From DRVP01 sp964604045 (GTDB taxonomy: Archaea > Thermoproteota > Bathyarchaeia > Bathyarchaeales > Bathycorpusculaceae), in assembly GCA_964604045.1 (NCBI GenBank), contig CAZRXM010000048.1, positions 1-7,695 of the forward strand: 7,695 bases of DNA, given 5' to 3'. The notes under the pieces were generated by a model. That model saw nothing but the letters and a program-made list of their open reading frames with translations, was not told where the DNA came from and did no database searches. The position numbers were made by a program, and so were the translations under genes. Numbering within the stretch: the first letter of the stretch is position 1; each line of letters opens with the position of its first letter. This document shows, in pieces, positions 1-6,169 of this stretch.

Positions 1-979
1 CACCGACAAGGCTCATAGCTATGGATTCCATTAAAATTAGGAGCAGAATCTGCCCGTTAGTGTAGCCTATGGCTTTCATGACGCCTATTTCCCTTGTGCG
101 CTCCATAACCGAAGTGATCATGGTCGCCGCCACGCCAGCGATGGCCACGGCGAAGGCTGAAAGCGAGGTTGAAAAGTTTATGAAGTTTATTGCTCCGGTT
201 ACGCTGGAAACGGCTTCAGCTATGGAGCTGAAAGCTATTATTTGAGCTTTATCCTCGTAATGCTGCCGTAGAATGGAGACTAAGGGCTTAACGTTGGCCG
301 GGCTGTCTGCGAGAACAAGGATTCCAGACCAAGTGCTCATGCCCAAAAGCCTCTTGCCAGCTTCCAAGCATATAAAGATGGTTGAGTCAGGGTCAACTAT
401 CAAGGCACCCCCATACTCTTTGAGGATGGCTCCAACTACTAGGTTAACGGTTTTCTTGCCAGTTATCTTACCTTCCTCAATCTTTGGAACGGTCACCGTG
501 ACAACGTCGCCTAGTCCAAAATACTTCTCGTAATTTTTGTAGGCTACCTTCCTTCCAACAACTGAGCTTATTATCTCGGTCTCCGGTGGGATAGAGCCCT
601 CATCTATTTCTAGGCTTCCTATGGCTTCGAAAAGGAGGCTGTAATCCACGGCGAATATGGCTATTTTAACCTCTTCAGTCCCCCTCTTCGCGATTCCCTG
701 AGTGTTATAGAAAGGCTCAACCCGTCTAACCGCTTCGAGCGTTCGAATATAGTTTAGGTCCTCTTGGTCAAGCCGATAGTTTTCTGTTGGAAAAATGGCA
801 ATGGCATTCTGCCCCAGGGAGGTTATCCTTTCCTCTATATAGTTGGAGTAGCTTCCAACCACAGAGCTCATCATGACTAGGACTAAGGGGCCGATGGCTA
901 CGCCCGTTATCGTCAAAGCTGCCCGAATTCTTCTTTCGCTCAGGGCTTTAAGCGACAGACGGACAAAGTCGACAAGCAT
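1..979 (-). CDS. FtsX/MacB-type ABC transporter permease, partial (C-terminus beyond the window)
   Basis: This is the membrane subunit of a type VII (MacB/LolCDE/FtsX-like) ABC system. Reading from ATG at 979, 326 codons stay open to the window edge, so the stop and last membrane segments are missing. A basic N-terminal stretch (SERRIRAALT, about residues 14-23) leads into TM1 (about 20-42). A long extracytoplasmic region of MacB_PCD type follows (about 43-265). TM2 (about 272-290) is followed by the FtsX hallmark loop ERTREIGVMKAIG (293-305) and the start of TM3 (about 311 onward). The start lies 15 nt after the stop of the surface-protein gene, with a GGTGG Shine-Dalgarno-like stretch about 10 nt upstream, so the two are cotranscribed. 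The family couples ATP hydrolysis to mechanical movement of an outside domain, or to efflux or lipoprotein release; the substrate here is unknown. The fold assignment is firm, the role inferred. Confidence 0.9.
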   Translation of the reverse strand, partial: MLVDFVRLSLKALSERRIRAALTITGVAIGPLVLVMMSSVVGSYSNYIEERITSLGQNAIAIFPTENYRLDQEDLNYIRTLEAVRRVEPFYNTQGIAKRGTEEVKIAIFAVDYSLLFEAIGSLEIDEGSIPPETEIISSVVGRKVAYKNYEKYFGLGDVVTVTVPKIEEGKITGKKTVNLVVGAILKEYGGALIVDPDSTIFICLEAGKRLLGMSTWSGILVLADSPANVKPLVSILRQHYEDKAQIIAFSSIAEAVSSVTGAINFINFSTSLSAFAVAIAGVAATMITSVMERTREIGVMKAIGYTNGQILLLILMESIAMSLVG

Positions 980-994
980 TTCAGCGTTCCACCG

Positions 995-3900
995 TCACTC
1001 CGGGGGCATGCTTTCCACAATCTTGGTCTTCTTCATCATCCTATAAATTAGCAAGGCTGCCGCTATTAAAAAGGCCATCACTCCAGCAACAATAACCCAT
1101 TTTTCAATGGGCAGCTCCTGCGTTTTCGCCGTCTGAGGGGCTGCCTCCTCCCGCCTCGTTATGGTTATACATGTTTCTTTCAACTCTATTTCATTGAAGA
1201 TGTTGTAGTACCGTACTGTTAAAAGCGCCGTGGCGTTGTACTTATTTATGTCTACTCGAAAAGCCACCTCTTCGCCTGGGCCTACGTCGCCTATTGTTTC
1301 AGAAGCCACGGTGTCTCCAATTTTCACCTCCACTTCAACCCTGTAGGCTGTTGATGAGCCATAGTTGACAAGGGTTCCGGACACCGTTGAGGATGCGTTT
1401 GTCCCTGATGCCTTGAGGCCTCTGATTACAAGTTCTATGAAGGGGTCCACGACAACCGTTACAGAGTTGTTGAAGGTTCTGTAGGACCCGCTTGCATCCC
1501 TGTAGAAGACTGAAACCATCAAAGGAACGGGCCCATATGTCATGTAGGATGCTGGCCCCATTTGAGCGTAAAAGCCTAGGGGGTTGTATGCTAAGGTTAA
1601 TAGGAGCTCACATCTTCCGCCCGGATTCACCTTCTGGACATAGTTCACCGCCGGGGAGGCTATGAGGATGGGGTTTGTCTGGTATGGTGAAACCACTATG
1701 TAGACGTCGTGCATGGGTGTGCTTCCATGGTTCACCAGGGTGAGCGTAGTGTTCACGTATCGGCTTTTCACACCTAAGCTTGGGTTAAGGGCCACTTCAA
1801 CATAGCCTGCCTTGCCGAGGACGGCAACCGGAACTGTTATGGCGATTCGTCTATTCCCGCCCCAAGCGTCTATGTATGAAAGCCTTCCATGGAACGTGTG
1901 TTCGCCAATTTCAACGTCGAAGATGTTTAGGGTGGCCATAAAAGTTAGGATGTCGCCTCGGCCGTAAACCTGTGCTGGGCTAGCATACTGCGCGCTTAGA
2001 AACGCGTTTAGAACTTCCGCGAGGCTGACTGCTTGGAGTTGCTGAGGAAGCTGTACAGATAATGGTGGAGTCTTGACGCTTGTGGAGTTGTCTAAGGCGT
2101 TTCGGAAGCCCTCCGGCAGTTCAAGCTCAAGCACAGCGCCCCTCAAACCGTCCACGTAAACATTTCTCACAATGATTATGAGGTGAGCGCCATAGGTGTA
2201 GGGCCCAACGGTGCCCTCGTACCATCTGGCTTCCACAGTTTCAATGGCTGAACTCTCATCGTTAACGGATATCTGCAAGGGAAGCTCTTCAACCCTTCTA
2301 ACTCCGGGACCGCCAGAAAGCAGTATGCAATCGACCATTAAGTTTGCGTCGTAGCCTCCCGGTGGCATGTTGTCCACTGATATTGTGAATGAAGCCGTGA
2401 AGGTGGCTAAGCTTCTGACCGGTCCTTCAACGTATGCTGTGGCTTCACTACGCCCCTTAGAAGTCATTCCATTTGGCAGTTTAAGTTTTAGGCTTATTCC
2501 AGCTAACGAGTGGGGTGCCCTATTTGCCAGTGTCACTTGATACGTGGCATTGCTTGTGTTTGGAAAAACGTTCCAGTTGTTTTGCCAGCCAGCGCTCACA
2601 AGAGAAACTATGCTCTCGGAGGCGGGATAACTTTCAATGGGCAAGATGGCTGTGAACTCTCTGCTAACCTCTATGTGGGCTCCAAACTCTGTGAATAAGT
2701 AGTTCGCGTGGACGTTAACCGGAACCGTTTCCGCTATCGCATTTATGTCAAAGTAAAGAACAGCCGTACACGAACCGCCACTTGCAACCGTTGTAGCACA
2801 AGCCTCAACGTCTTTTATTGGTTTAAGCTCCGCTGAAGAAGCGTTAACCACAACCCCCCAAACAGGGTAGCGTCCCATGTTTGTGAATCTTAACGTTAAG
2901 GGTACATAACGTGAAGTAGAGTAAACCGGTGTCGGGTCTGGATAACCCCAATAGGCCTCCATGAGCATCAGCTCTGAAACGTAGCTGTGGTGGCTTTCCA
3001 CGTTTATTGGGAAAGAAATCGTCTGGTTCATTGGGAAAGAAGCTCCAGAAATTATTTTGAAATAGGTTATTTTCAGCATACCGTTATACTGCTTCCCCCA
3101 GTCAGTTTTGGGGTCAACATCAACCGTCAAGTCAATGAAACATGTTCCACCCGGAGCCATGCCATTGATATACGTCCCAGAAACAGCCCTAAGCGTCACC
3201 TCTCCCGGAAGTGCAACGCTTACATTCATGGCATTTATGGCCTCTGGAAGCCTATTAATGAGGTAGACCCGCAGAACAATACCCCTTGCCGAAGGTAGAA
3301 GCGGCACCGCCTCTCCATTGTATAGCGTGTTAACAGCCGCCAACATGATAGGCTGCTCAGGGGGAGGGGTTTCAACCTTCACCGGAACTGTCAAATTTGT
3401 GGTTTTGTTGTAGACCACACCGTCCGCTGTTCTGGCACTGCAGTCCGCATAAATGGTCGCATTGTAGGTTGTGATACTTGCGTTGGGTGGTATTGATATA
3501 CCCGTGAAAACTAAGGTGAAACGGTCACCTCTATTGACAAGTCCAGTGCTAGCCCGTGGGTTCTTTACAACAAACCCGTCTAAGCGTGTGAGATTGAAAT
3601 ATGCCGAAGTTATGGTGCTATCACCACTATTCTCCAATATAATATAAAGTTTTGTGTCCACAGAGCCCGGATAAGAGGATGGCGAAAAATAAGCGTCAAC
3701 AACCCTCAAAGAGATGGGCGGATAATCCCAAACATTTAACGTGATGTTTTTAAATTCCTCCCACGGGACCCCACCCTTTTTATAAGCTATTTTTAATGTC
3801 AAATTGTATGAACCTGGACGAACATCCTTTGAAACGTCGAGCAAATACTCAAATGTTATGTAAGTGTTTATGCTCACATTGTCGGCGACGCTTCCATTAA

Positions 3901-4195
3901 GGAGCCTTGCAGGGGAACATGAACCGCTTCCAGCGCTGAAATCTATGCCCCCAACAGCTGTGGTGTTTAGCCATCCAACCACGTTGTCAGCTGGAGTGCT
4001 GTTTTGATAAACAGCCTCGATCTTCAGGTTCACTCTTTTGCTTCCCGGGTATATTTCAGCCGTGTCAGCGGAGGACCTAACGTTAACGTAGACTACTTGA
4101 AAGTCTTCTGCAGATCCCCCGTTAGCCAGGTTCGTGAAGACAAGGAGCTGAAATGTAATCGTGAACACCAGCATGATGGTTAAACATTTTTTCAT
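995..4195 (-). CDS. Giant secreted, membrane-anchored protein of repeated Ig-like units (COG1361-like)
   Basis: The protein has 1066 residues from the chosen ATG. It starts with a classic signal peptide (MKKCLTIMLVF, hydrophobic to about residue 24). About 1000 residues of beta-rich sequence follow. One hydrophobic segment near the C-terminus (about 1033-1051) precedes the basic tail RMMKKTK. The expected topology is a large extracellular ectodomain anchored by its C-terminus. The ectodomain reads as about eight degenerate units of 110-150 residues with shared marks: a unit start such as AYWG or ARWYEG, an N-x-G turn, and a PGG-x-C turn before a strand. About 20 N-x-S/T sequons suggest glycosylation. 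The start at 4195 is preferred because AGGTGA lies 4 nt before it; an in-frame ATG at 4210 adds five residues ahead of the signal peptide. The gene sits between ABC ATPase and permease genes, so it is probably a transporter partner. A free surface-layer or adhesion protein is the alternative. Confidence 0.85.
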   Translation of the reverse strand: MKKCLTIMLVFTITFQLLVFTNLANGGSAEDFQVVYVNVRSSADTAEIYPGSKRVNLKIEAVYQNSTPADNVVGWLNTTAVGGIDFSAGSGSCSPARLLNGSVADNVSINTYITFEYLLDVSKDVRPGSYNLTLKIAYKKGGVPWEEFKNITLNVWDYPPISLRVVDAYFSPSSYPGSVDTKLYIILENSGDSTITSAYFNLTRLDGFVVKNPRASTGLVNRGDRFTLVFTGISIPPNASITTYNATIYADCSARTADGVVYNKTTNLTVPVKVETPPPEQPIMLAAVNTLYNGEAVPLLPSARGIVLRVYLINRLPEAINAMNVSVALPGEVTLRAVSGTYINGMAPGGTCFIDLTVDVDPKTDWGKQYNGMLKITYFKIISGASFPMNQTISFPINVESHHSYVSELMLMEAYWGYPDPTPVYSTSRYVPLTLRFTNMGRYPVWGVVVNASSAELKPIKDVEACATTVASGGSCTAVLYFDINAIAETVPVNVHANYLFTEFGAHIEVSREFTAILPIESYPASESIVSLVSAGWQNNWNVFPNTSNATYQVTLANRAPHSLAGISLKLKLPNGMTSKGRSEATAYVEGPVRSLATFTASFTISVDNMPPGGYDANLMVDCILLSGGPGVRRVEELPLQISVNDESSAIETVEARWYEGTVGPYTYGAHLIIIVRNVYVDGLRGAVLELELPEGFRNALDNSTSVKTPPLSVQLPQQLQAVSLAEVLNAFLSAQYASPAQVYGRGDILTFMATLNIFDVEIGEHTFHGRLSYIDAWGGNRRIAITVPVAVLGKAGYVEVALNPSLGVKSRYVNTTLTLVNHGSTPMHDVYIVVSPYQTNPILIASPAVNYVQKVNPGGRCELLLTLAYNPLGFYAQMGPASYMTYGPVPLMVSVFYRDASGSYRTFNNSVTVVVDPFIELVIRGLKASGTNASSTVSGTLVNYGSSTAYRVEVEVKIGDTVASETIGDVGPGEEVAFRVDINKYNATALLTVRYYNIFNEIELKETCITITRREEAAPQTAKTQELPIEKWVIVAGVMAFLIAAALLIYRMMKKTKIVESMPPE

Positions 4196-4199
4196 TTTC

Positions 4200-4205
4200 T
4201 CACCT
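4200..4205 (-). promoter_or_regulatory. Shine-Dalgarno site for the Ig-like surface protein
   Basis: AGGTGA on the minus strand lies 4 nt before the ATG at 4195 and inside the coding extension that would begin at 4210. It matches the sites before the SSB and second TRAM genes, so it decides the start. A weaker AGGAG overlapping the end of the ATPase gene lies 10 nt before the 4210 ATG. Confidence 0.65.
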
Positions 4206-4217
4206 TCCATGCGTGTT

Positions 4218-4952
4218 TTACTCCTTGCTTATAAGGGATTCTGCCTTGTTGGAGGGGAACACGCCCATAATCTCTCCATCTCTTATGACATATATTTTAT
4301 CCATGCAATTTGCCACTTCCGGGTTGTGGGTGACAACCACCACGGTGTGCCCGGCCTTGTTAAGGTTTAGAAAAGTTTCTACCACTATTTTGGCCGACAC
4401 CCTGTCCAGGTTGCCGGTTGGCTCGTCAGCAAGCAGCACTAGTGGTTTTCCAACGATGGCTCTGGCTATAGCGACTCGTTGCTGCTGCCCTCCGGAAAGC
4501 TGGTTTGGCTTTTTGGGAAGCCATGTTGCCTCGCCGCCAGCCTTTGTTAAAGCCTCCAAAACCATTTTCGCTCTAACGTCACGCGGTATACCCCTCGGTA
4601 TAAGGGGCAACTCTATATTTTCGAAAACTGTTAACCGGTTAATGAGGTTGAATGTTTGGAATACAAAGCCAAGTTTTCTGTTGCGTAAATCTGCTAAAGC
4701 CTTGTCGTCAAGCCTTGAAACATCAATGCCGTCGAAGAGAATTTTTCCCTTTGTAGGTCTGTCCAAGAGCCCCATCATGTTTAGGAGGGTTGTTTTTCCA
4801 GAGCCTGAAGGCCCCATTATGGCGATGAGGTCTCCGCGGTGTATTTGGAAGTTCACTTTTTTCAGGGCTAATGTTGATATAGCTCCAACTCTGTATTCTT
4901 TGCAGACGTCCACTAACTGAATTAACGGTTTAGTTTGAAGCGTTTCTAGCAA
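4218..4952 (-). CDS. ABC transporter ATP-binding protein, MacB/LolD/FtsE family
   Basis: This is a 244-residue cytoplasmic ATPase with every nucleotide-binding motif intact: Walker A GPSGSGKT (47-54), Q-loop glutamine 99 (FVFQTFNL), signature LSGGQ (152-156), Walker B LVLLADE (171-177) followed by PTGNLD, and the switch histidine 209 (VVTHNP). Length and motif wording are typical of the MacB/LolD/FtsE group, which energises FtsX-like permeases, and such a permease is encoded two genes downstream. The only plausible start is TTG at 4952, because an in-frame TGA lies just upstream at 4961-4959; an out-of-frame ATG lies at 4962. No good Shine-Dalgarno precedes it, and a TATA-like box lies 35 nt upstream of it, so the message has a very short leader. 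It is the first gene of the three-gene operon, and its stop is 22 nt before the next start. Confidence 0.93.
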   Translation of the reverse strand: MLETLQTKPLIQLVDVCKEYRVGAISTLALKKVNFQIHRGDLIAIMGPSGSGKTTLLNMMGLLDRPTKGKILFDGIDVSRLDDKALADLRNRKLGFVFQTFNLINRLTVFENIELPLIPRGIPRDVRAKMVLEALTKAGGEATWLPKKPNQLSGGQQQRVAIARAIVGKPLVLLADEPTGNLDRVSAKIVVETFLNLNKAGHTVVVVTHNPEVANCMDKIYVIRDGEIMGVFPSNKAESLISKE

Positions 4953-4979
4953 AGTTGCTCATCGTCCTAGCCGTTTAAC

Positions 4980-5008
4980 TTGCATATTAAAGAGTAGATA
5001 ACATGCAA
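4980..5008. repeat. Inverted repeat TTGCAT-N17-ATGCAA over the minus-strand promoter
   Basis: TTGCAT (4980-4985) and ATGCAA (5003-5008) are perfect inverted copies with centres 23 nt apart, about two helical turns. The left half overlaps the proposed minus-strand TATA-like box. This would suit a dimeric regulator that blocks the ABC operon promoter. A 6-bp arm in AT-rich DNA can also arise by chance. Confidence 0.3.
4984..4991 (-). promoter_or_regulatory. TATA-like box for the ABC transporter operon
   Basis: The minus strand reads TTTAATAT here. At the usual archaeal distance of about 26 nt, transcription would start near 4961. That is some 9 nt before the TTG start of the ATPase and almost exactly at the out-of-frame ATG at 4962. 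The site is inferred from position and base composition only. Confidence 0.4.
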
Positions 5009-5035
5009 CTGTAATATACCGTTTACTTAGCAAGA

Positions 5036-5043
5036 TTTATATG
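5036..5043 (+). promoter_or_regulatory. TATA-like box for the TRAM-SSB-TRAM operon
   Basis: The sequence reads TTTATATG, preceded by a purine-containing stretch (AGCAAGA) that could serve as a BRE. The expected start point, about 26 nt downstream, is near 5064-5066, immediately before the hairpin at 5067. That gives a leader of about 85 nt, long for archaea and consistent with a regulatory leader. Confidence 0.5.
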
Positions 5044-5066
5044 CGTGAATGTTGTTTGTTCTGACA

Positions 5067-5122
5067 AGCCTCAACCTAAAACCGGGTGCCTCCAAAAGAC
5101 ACTTGGTTTTTGGCTTGAGGCT
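5067..5122 (+). promoter_or_regulatory. Long RNA hairpin at the 5' end of the TRAM-SSB-TRAM transcript
   Basis: The two arms fold into one stem. AGCCTCAA (5067-5074) pairs with TTGAGGCT (5115-5122), and CC (5075-5076) pairs with GG (5112-5113) around a bulged C at 5114. After a T-T mismatch (5077/5111), AAAACC (5078-5083) pairs with GGTTTT (5105-5110). GGGTG (5084-5088) then pairs with CACTT (5100-5104), including two G-U pairs. The total is 21 pairs closed by an 11-nt loop, CCTCCAAAAGA. No run of T follows, so it does not look like a terminator. Its position at the predicted transcript start and ahead of RNA-binding protein genes suggests a regulatory leader, a stability element or a small RNA; function is inferred. 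Confidence 0.6.
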
Positions 5123-5149
5123 GTTCCGCGATAAGGACGAAAAAACAGT

Positions 5150-5431
5150 ATGCCAAGAAGGCTCCCAGAGAAAAGGAAATACGTTGAACGGAAACCAAGA
5201 AGGTTTGAAAGCAGACGCTTCATCTCGGATAAACCACTTTTCCAAACAGTGCCCGTGAAGGAAAATCAGGAACTAGAAGTTGTCATAGACGACATTGGAA
5301 GCAGGGGAGATGGCATAGCCCGCATCCAAGGTTACTTGATTTTCGTTCCAAACAGCAAAGTGGGCGAACGAGTCAAAGTGCGCATCACATCTGTGAGTGG
5401 AAAATTCGCTATCGCTGAAAGAATATCCTAA
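5150..5431 (+). CDS. Small TRAM-domain RNA-binding protein, first copy
   Basis: This 93-residue protein has a TRAM domain at about residues 35-91, recognisable by the core GDGIARIQGYLIFVPN and the following VGERVKVRI strand. The domain is a small beta barrel that binds RNA and is best known as an accessory domain of tRNA-modifying enzymes. Stand-alone archaeal TRAM proteins have been described as cold-shock-like RNA chaperones. The N-terminal 34 residues are strongly basic (PRRLPEKRKYVERKPRRF) and probably disordered, adding nonspecific nucleic-acid contact. The ATG at 5150 is the only reasonable start: an in-frame TAA lies at 5132-5134, and AAGGA (5133-5137) is a weak Shine-Dalgarno 12 nt away. 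It leads an operon with an SSB gene 17 nt downstream and a paralogous TRAM gene after that. The 5' leader carries a long hairpin that may tune its expression. Confidence 0.9.
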   Translation: MPRRLPEKRKYVERKPRRFESRRFISDKPLFQTVPVKENQELEVVIDDIGSRGDGIARIQGYLIFVPNSKVGERVKVRITSVSGKFAIAERIS

Positions 5432-5437
5432 AAAGGT

Positions 5438-5443
5438 AGGTGA
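5438..5443 (+). promoter_or_regulatory. Shine-Dalgarno site for the SSB gene
   Basis: AGGTGA is followed by five bases and GTG at 5449. The same motif and spacing precede the ATG at 5779. An upstream in-frame GTG at 5440 lies inside this site, so it is unlikely to be the start. Confidence 0.65.
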
Positions 5444-5448
5444 AAAGG

Positions 5449-5739
5449 GTGAAAATTAAGGAACTGCGAAACGGCATGAAACGGGTAAACATCGAAGCCA
5501 AAGTTGTGGATAAAACCCCTCCTAGGGAAGTTGTCTCAAGGTTCAAAGACACGACCCATAGGGTGGCAACAGCGATAATAGCGGATGAAACTGGAACTGT
5601 GAAACTGACGCTTTGGAACGAGCAAATAGACAAGGTGAACGTTAACGACACAGTCAAAGTGGAAAACGGCTACGTGACAAGCTTCAAGGGTGAAATACAG
5701 CTTAACGTTGGGAAATACGGAAAACTGACAGTTGAATAG
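5449..5739 (+). CDS. Single-OB-fold ssDNA-binding protein (crenarchaeal SSB/RPA-like), tail-less
   Basis: This 96-residue protein is one OB fold closely resembling the N-terminal domain of Sulfolobus SSB, as I remember it: shared stretches include DETGTVKLTLW (46-56) and SFKGEIQLNVG (78-88). SSB coats single-stranded DNA, and some members also bind RNA, during replication, repair and transcription. With the GTG start at 5449, W56, Y75 and F79 fall at the numbers of the base-stacking W56, W75 and F79 of Sulfolobus SSB, so one tryptophan is replaced by tyrosine. The protein ends just after the OB fold, lacking the long glycine/arginine-rich and acidic C-terminal tail of the Sulfolobus protein that is used for partner binding. 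It lies between two TRAM genes, with gaps of 17 and 39 nt, in one operon. A role in RNA rather than DNA binding is possible. Confidence 0.88.
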   Translation: MKIKELRNGMKRVNIEAKVVDKTPPREVVSRFKDTTHRVATAIIADETGTVKLTLWNEQIDKVNVNDTVKVENGYVTSFKGEIQLNVGKYGKLTVE

Positions 5740-5767
5740 ACTCGCGGAACATTTTAAACAGGGAAAG

Positions 5768-5773
5768 AGGTGA
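5768..5773 (+). promoter_or_regulatory. Shine-Dalgarno site for the second TRAM gene
   Basis: AGGTGA is followed by five bases and ATG at 5779. An in-frame GTG at 5770 falls within the motif itself and can be discounted. A TTTTAAAC stretch at 5752-5759 could be a weak internal promoter, but the good ribosome site favours translation from the operon message. Confidence 0.65.
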
Positions 5774-5778
5774 AAAGT

Positions 5779-6045
5779 ATGGAAAAAAGAAGAAGGTTCG
5801 GCGGAAAAAGGAACCTCGGAAAAGCGGGGCCGAAACGTTTCCGACCGAAACCAGTTGAGCTCGGCAAAGAATACGAAGTGGACGTAACAGAAACAAGTCG
5901 AAGAGGAGAGGGTATAGCCCGCATCCAGGGACTAGTAACCTTCATACCAAACACGAAGCCAGGCGACCACGTCAAAATAAAGATAACAAGGATAAGCCGA
6001 AGGTTCGCCGAAGCCGAAGTGGTTACGGAAGCCGCGGAAGAATAA
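5779..6045 (+). CDS. Small TRAM-domain RNA-binding protein, second copy
   Basis: This 88-residue paralog of the protein at 5150 has a TRAM domain at about residues 25-82, with the core GEGIARIQGLVTFIPN and PGDHVKIKI matching the first copy position by position. Its N-terminal 24 residues are rich in arginine, lysine and glycine (MEKRRRFGGKRNLGK), and the C-terminus is acidic (TEAAEE). The DNA of the core is also similar, including an identical ATAGCCCGCATCCA block (5318-5331 in copy one, 5918-5931 here), which points to duplication. The expected role is RNA binding or chaperoning together with the SSB encoded 39 nt upstream. The start at 5779 is set by AGGTGA five bases before it. This is the last gene of the operon; a clear terminator is not visible downstream. 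Confidence 0.9.
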   Translation: MEKRRRFGGKRNLGKAGPKRFRPKPVELGKEYEVDVTETSRRGEGIARIQGLVTFIPNTKPGDHVKIKITRISRRFAEAEVVTEAAEE

Positions 6046-6115
6046 ACTGCAAAACGTGAAAGCCGGGATCCTCAATCTTACAATATTTCCCATTTTGGCT
6101 AGACCATAAAATTGA

Positions 6116-6121
6116 TTATAA
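6116..6121 (+). promoter_or_regulatory. TATA-like box for the membrane protein gene
   Basis: TTATAA, preceded by AAAATTGA, lies about 51 nt before the ATG at 6170. A start near 6145 would give a leader of about 25 nt containing the weak ribosome site GAGTGA at 6160-6165. The rest of the 6046-6169 gap shows no other convincing feature. Confidence 0.4.
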
Positions 6122-6169
6122 TGTCCATTTTCAAAAGCAACTTACATGTGAAAATATCTGAGTGAGAGC

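Noticed and set aside
2987..3298. A 103-codon plus-strand open frame inside the surface protein gene
   Set aside because: It is antisense to a long, well-supported coding region with consistent signal peptide, repeats and membrane anchor. It has no ribosome site or domain of its own.
4213..4920. A 235-codon open frame on the plus strand
   Set aside because: It lies wholly opposite the ABC ATPase gene, which has every expected motif. The antisense translation has no recognisable domain and is rich in Ser, Pro and Phe, as expected from a reverse shadow.
5049..5258. A 69-codon plus-strand frame spanning the hairpin and the first TRAM start
   Set aside because: It overlaps the first TRAM gene out of frame, starts upstream of the predicted transcription start, and has no recognisable content.
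6061..6100. Weak inverted repeat (AGCC-GGGA with TCCC and GGCT) after the second TRAM gene as a terminator
   Set aside because: Only two 4-bp arms with an asymmetric internal gap and a long loop are present, with no solid T-run after it. This is not enough to call a terminator.
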